DNA of 64,000 nt from Fodinicurvata halophila (GTDB taxonomy: Bacteria; Pseudomonadota; Alphaproteobacteria; Kiloniellales; DSM-21159), in contig NZ_JBHSCW010000004.1 in the NCBI RefSeq assembly GCF_042651425.1, positions 62,001 to 126,000 of the forward strand, in the 5' to 3' direction. Both the position numbers and the translations under genes were made by a program. Shown in pieces: positions 62,019 through 64,000 of this stretch (position 1 is the first letter of the stretch; each line of letters starts with the position of its first letter). Below the pieces are notes generated by a model that searched no databases, was not told where the DNA came from, and saw nothing but the letters and a program-made list of their open reading frames with translations.

Positions 62019-62099
62019 GTAGCTCCGCGGAGACGTGGGAGTTTTGGCAGGGGACCTCAGGCTCCCACTAATCAGGTGATTTCATAGACATCACCTTTA
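61980..62099 (-). ncRNA. Candidate structured small RNA with micro-ORF
   Basis: A possible promoter TTGCAA (62133-62128)-N16-TACATT (62111-62106) would start a 120-base RNA at about 62099. It can form AGGTGAT/ATCACCT, GTGGGAG/CTCCCAC and CTCCG/CGGAG hairpins and ends at the C-rich-loop terminator. Inside is AAAGGTG followed 7 bases later by ATG and a five-codon frame MKSPD (62085-62068). The dense structure and good terminator are visible; transcription is inferred. Confidence 0.45.
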
Positions 62100-62248
62100 A
62101 CATTAAATGTAGAGCAGTTTGCGCCCGTTGCAATAGATAAGAAGGGTAAGGGGCCTGCAATCCCCGCATGGAGCGGCGCGCGTCATTCCCCGTATGCAAC
62201 ACACGCCCGCCGAGTCCGCGAGTCTTCCACGATTGGAAAGTTGGGACT

Positions 62249-63031
62249 TCAAACCCGGTGTTTGCCTGCGGCAAAATGGCGCACCGCACGCGCAAAGGCC
62301 TGGAACAGGGCCTGGGATACCGGGTTGTTTCCAGCCTTGTACTCCGGATGCCATTGCACCCCGAGAACGAAGCCCTTGCCCTTGTTGTAGCGCACGGCCT
62401 CGATCGTGCCGTCCGGGGCGCGTGCTTCGATCTTCAGGTCCTGTGCCAGGCGATCTATGGCCTGACGATGCAGGGAATTGACCTCGATCGGGGTATCACC
62501 TTCGGGAAGCAGGGTTGAAAGCAGGCCATCCGGTTCGATTTCGATCTCGTGACGCGGGCCGTACTGGACATCCGGGTCCGGGCTGTCCGGGCGGCGATGA
62601 TCCAGGCGGCCGGGCAAGTCGTGAACCGCCGGAGAGAGACTGCCGCCCAGGGCAACGTTCAGCTCCTGCATGCCCCGGCAGATTGCGAACAGCGGCAGGC
62701 CGCGGTCCAGGGCGGCCGAAATCAGGGACAGCGTGGCACCGTCCCGCGCTTCGTCGAAGGGGGCATGCTCCGACGTCTCGTCCTGATCGTACCGCCGGGG
62801 ATGGACGTTCGAAGGGCTGCCGGTCAGCACGAGGCCCGAAATTCCGTCCAGCAGGGACTCCACCTCCAGCGCCTCCCCGAAGGCCGGGAACATGACGGGG
62901 AGCAGGCCCGCGGTCTCGCTGACGGCTCGCAGGTACTTGTCGCCAATGATGTGACAGGGCGCCGAGTCGATCTGCCGTGTACAGGCCGGCAGAGCCACCA
63001 GGGGGCGCGTGGATGCGGATATCATGGACAT
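62249..63031 (-). CDS. Class I glutamine amidotransferase, PuuD type (peptidase C26)
   Basis: 260 residues (ATG 63031; ATG 63025 also possible). Catalytic nucleophile in LFAICRGMQELNVALGG, LVLTGSPSNVHPRRY, VNSLHRQAI and VLGVQWHPEY with the catalytic His. The family hydrolyses gamma-glutamyl compounds such as gamma-glutamyl-GABA from putrescine. No other putrescine gene is adjacent. Divergent from the next gene. Confidence 0.92.
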   Translation of the reverse strand: MSMISASTRPLVALPACTRQIDSAPCHIIGDKYLRAVSETAGLLPVMFPAFGEALEVESLLDGISGLVLTGSPSNVHPRRYDQDETSEHAPFDEARDGATLSLISAALDRGLPLFAICRGMQELNVALGGSLSPAVHDLPGRLDHRRPDSPDPDVQYGPRHEIEIEPDGLLSTLLPEGDTPIEVNSLHRQAIDRLAQDLKIEARAPDGTIEAVRYNKGKGFVLGVQWHPEYKAGNNPVSQALFQAFARAVRHFAAGKHRV

Positions 63032-63108
63032 GTGTCCTAGCGCCGCGGCCGGACTCTCTCAAGTCCTTTTACGGTTTGCGGGCGTGCCGCTCCGGAGGGT
63101 GCCGGGCC

Positions 63109-63136
63109 TTGTCCAGCGCGCTGGGCGCCCTAGACT
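63109..63136 (+). promoter_or_regulatory. Possible promoter of the fatty acid hydroxylase-family gene
   Basis: TTGTCC (63109-63114), 16 bases, TAGACT (63131-63136). The start would fall at or one base before the ATG (63144), giving a leaderless mRNA; no ribosome binding site is present. Confidence 0.45.
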
Positions 63137-63143
63137 GAGGGCT

Positions 63144-63983
63144 ATGGAGCTCACGACCGAAAGCCTGCTGGCCTGGAAAAGCCTGATCGTCGCCGGCTGG
63201 TTCGCCGCGTTCTTCGTGCTGGAGCGCTTCTTTCCCGCTGCGCCGTTTCCCCGGCCCGAGGGCGGCCGTTCTCTGACCGGTGTGCCCGGGACGCTGCTGC
63301 TCTCCATGGGGCGGGTTATCCGCAACCTGGGCCTCTGGGTGCTCAACACGGGGCTTGCTCCCCTGGTGGTCGTGCCTCTTTCGGTCTGGGCCGCAGCCCA
63401 TTCGCTGGACTGGCGGCCGGACTGGTGGTCCGGAGCAGCCGGACTGGCGCTCGACCTGGTTCTCCTGGATTTCCTGATTTACTGGTGGCATCGGGCGAAT
63501 CACGAGCTGCCCTTCCTCTGGCGTTTCCACGAGGTTCACCACCTGGACCGCTTTCTCGACAGCAGCAGCGCGCTGCGCTTCCATTTCGGCGAGGTCCTGC
63601 TTTCGGCTATGGCGCGCGCCGGCGTGATCATCCTGCTGGGCTTTCCCGTAAGCTCGATCCTGGTCTTCGAGACGCTGGTCCTGATGGCCACCATCTTCCA
63701 TCACTCGAACCTGCGGCTGCCGCCCCGAACAGAGAGAGTGCTGGCCCGCCTGTTCATCACGCCCTCGATCCACTGGGTCCATCACCATGCCCGCCAGCGC
63801 GATACCGATTCCAACTACGGGACGCTGTTCAGTTTCTGGGATCCGCTCTTCGCCTCACGCAGTCCGACAGCCCGCGATCCCGTCATGCCCATAGGCGTTG
63901 AGCGGGAAGACGAGCGTCCCTATGCCAGCCTTCTTCTGCGTCCCTTTCGGCTCGGGACGCGCAAGGGAGCAAGGGGACGGTGA
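63144..63983 (+). CDS. Fatty acid hydroxylase / sterol desaturase family protein
   Basis: 279 residues from ATG 63144. Membrane segments about 12-30, 48-75, 92-115 and 145-175. Eight-histidine di-iron pattern: HRANHE, FHEVHH, HHSN and WVHHHARQRDTDSNYG. The family hydroxylates or desaturates lipids at the membrane; the substrate (for example hopanoid, carotenoid or ornithine-lipid acyl chains) cannot be told. The gene ends 17 bases before the window edge. Confidence 0.9.
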   Translation: MELTTESLLAWKSLIVAGWFAAFFVLERFFPAAPFPRPEGGRSLTGVPGTLLLSMGRVIRNLGLWVLNTGLAPLVVVPLSVWAAAHSLDWRPDWWSGAAGLALDLVLLDFLIYWWHRANHELPFLWRFHEVHHLDRFLDSSSALRFHFGEVLLSAMARAGVIILLGFPVSSILVFETLVLMATIFHHSNLRLPPRTERVLARLFITPSIHWVHHHARQRDTDSNYGTLFSFWDPLFASRSPTARDPVMPIGVEREDERPYASLLLRPFRLGTRKGARGR

Positions 63984-64000
63984 CATATGCTCACCGGCCG

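Larger units (their letters stand above)
61796..62248 (-). other. Spacer between xthA and amidotransferase gene
   Basis: 453 bases. It holds the candidate small RNA and its terminator (61980-62099, separate entries). The right part (62112-62248) shows nothing recognisable. The left part contains an isolated TATAAT at 61942 without a -35 partner. Confidence 0.5.

Overview
The window is GC-rich DNA from an alphaproteobacterium, most likely of the Rhodospirillales type. The evidence is a SAM-II riboswitch ahead of metZ, the argH-lptM-lysA order, CpdR, an FzlA-type GST-fold protein, a DUF4175/TIGR02302 protein, tandem Porin_4-type porins, and the dispersed 'CCTTCGAGGC...GCACCTCAGGATGAGG' palindromes common in that class. 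No genus is claimed. No phage, insertion sequence, CRISPR array or replication origin was seen.

Layout. 1-7.4 kb: tandem array of at least five paralogous outer-membrane porins on the + strand; the first is cut by the window edge. Four intergenic spacers share a promoter-like motif at a nearly fixed distance from the start codon, and four copies share a 3' hairpin terminator. 7.6-8.8 kb: AAA/DUF4143 ATPase. 9.1-13 kb: SAM-II riboswitch with terminator and metZ, a DUF924 protein and a pentapeptide-repeat protein. 13.4-20 kb: DUF4175 protein; argH-lptM-lysA operon; divergent TlpA-like thioredoxin. Palindromic repeats are confined to about 10.6-20.2 kb. 20.2-25.1 kb: B12-dependent ribonucleotide reductase and the ftsE-ftsX-DUF218-plsC operon. 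25.2-27.8 kb: zinc-ribbon/DUF3426 membrane protein, CpdR and a diguanylate cyclase. 27.9-33.3 kb: tRNA-Gln, acs, lepA, fzlA and a candidate small RNA. 33.3-41.2 kb: TPR protein, NAD-dependent epimerase-like protein, alpha/beta hydrolase, thrS, infC with an apparent AUA start, a tandem universal stress protein and a DEAD-box helicase.

41.2-44.3 kb: four-gene basic amino acid ABC importer. 44.5-51.6 kb: complete ccmABCDEFGHI operon for System I cytochrome c maturation. 51.8-57 kb: accessory catabolic module with a GntR/FCD regulator and its probable operator, a DUF1185 'amino acid synthesis' protein, an alpha/beta hydrolase, and a fused TAXI-TRAP permease with its binding protein. 57.3-64 kb: GTP cyclohydrolase II, kynurenine-formamidase-like hydrolase, OmpR-family regulator, xthA with a small membrane protein, a structured candidate small RNA, a class I glutamine amidotransferase (PuuD type) and a fatty-acid-hydroxylase-family protein.

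Most of the window is core metabolism and envelope/cytochrome biogenesis. The parts most worth a second look are the loop-diversified porin array with its shared control elements, the GntR/TAXI-TRAP module, two candidate small RNAs, the infC AUA start and several apparently leaderless promoters.
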